Shown: positions 6,017-6,170 of the stretch, one piece after another
How the letters are laid out: the number at the start of each line of letters is the position of its first letter
Numbering within the stretch: position 1 is the stretch's first letter
NCBI GenBank assembly: GCA_018400545.1
Contig: JAGYLT010000145.1
Location: 1-6,170 of the forward strand
DNA length: 6,170 bases
Source: Bacteroidales bacterium
GTDB taxonomy: Bacteria; Bacteroidota; Bacteroidia; Bacteroidales; 4484-276
Direction of reading: 5' to 3'
Translations under genes and position numbers: made by a program
Notes under the pieces: generated by a model
The model's input: the letters and a program-made list of their open reading frames with translations, nothing else
Databases searched by the model: none
What the model was told of the DNA's origin: nothing

Positions 6017-6170
6017 TTGATTGAAACACTAAACCATATCGATACGGAAGTTTTCCTGTTTTTAAACAGCCTGCACAACAGTTTTTTCGATTTTCTGATG
6101 TACTGGATCAGCGATAAGTATATCTGGATTCCGATGTATGCTGTTTTTATTTTCCTGATCATCAAAAAAT
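6017..6170 (+). CDS. PAP2-family membrane phosphatase, N-terminal part only
   Basis: The frame opens 6 bases after the obg stop and runs off the right edge, giving 51 codons. Starting at TTG 6017 it reads as (M)IETLNHIDTEVFLFLNSLHN, then SFFDFLMYWISDKYIWIPMY and a hydrophobic segment AVFIFLIIKK. The pattern of an N-terminal helix with FLFLNSLHNSFFD, then MYWIS...WIP and a first membrane segment is characteristic of Bacteroidota PAP2 (type 2 phosphatidic acid phosphatase) proteins, integral membrane enzymes acting on lipid phosphates or undecaprenyl diphosphate. The catalytic motifs would lie beyond the window. No ATG precedes the conserved part, so the start is probably TTG. The next ATG (MYWIS) would cut into the conserved region. 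It is likely translated from the obg transcript. Confidence 0.75.
   Translation, partial: MIETLNHIDTEVFLFLNSLHNSFFDFLMYWISDKYIWIPMYAVFIFLIIKK

Noticed and set aside
1..6170. Defence system, mobile element, CRISPR array or biosynthetic cluster
   Set aside because: No transposase, integrase, repeat-spacer pattern, toxin-antitoxin pair or secondary-metabolism domain is visible on either strand. The genes are core metabolism and ribosome assembly.

Overview
The window reads as chromosomal, vertically inherited housekeeping DNA from a member of the Bacteroidota (Bacteroidetes). Three things point there. The two divergent promoters between purE and hpt fit the phylum's -7 element (TAnnTTTG). The Obg and LpxK protein starts have the form usual in that phylum. 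The gene pairs lpxK-pnp, pyrE-SRPBCC gene and hpt...obg are familiar from Bacteroidota chromosomes. LpxK also implies a Gram-negative cell with lipid A. No sign of a mobile element, CRISPR array, phage gene, tRNA or rRNA was seen, and base composition looks even throughout.

Layout. Positions 1-227 hold no gene, only a possible small hairpin. Next on the + strand is a small exported protein of unknown function (237-743). A run of five genes on the - strand follows, transcribed from about 4340 down to 776: purE (de novo purine synthesis), pyrE (de novo pyrimidine synthesis), a small SRPBCC/START-like protein, lpxK (lipid A 4'-kinase) and a purine nucleoside phosphorylase whose start lies inside the end of lpxK. 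The exported-protein gene and the phosphorylase gene converge at 744-775. From a 102-base divergent promoter region (4318-4419) the + strand carries hpt (purine salvage), obg (ribosome-assembly GTPase) and the first 51 codons of a PAP2-type membrane phosphatase that runs off the right edge.

How they fit together. Four of the eight genes handle nucleobases or nucleotides. PurE makes CAIR for IMP synthesis. PyrE and Hpt both spend PRPP, on orotate and on hypoxanthine/guanine. The phosphorylase releases free bases from nucleosides, which Hpt can recapture. purE and hpt, the de novo and salvage branches, start back to back from one short intergenic region, so coordinated control is plausible but not shown. 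LpxK and the PAP2 protein belong to envelope lipid metabolism.

I did not find a convincing undescribed system. The points most worth a second look are the missing adk between hpt and obg, an Asp at the base-specificity position of the phosphorylase, the shared purE/hpt promoter region with an inverted repeat ahead of hpt, the uncharacterised SRPBCC protein next to pyrE, and the uncharacterised exported protein.
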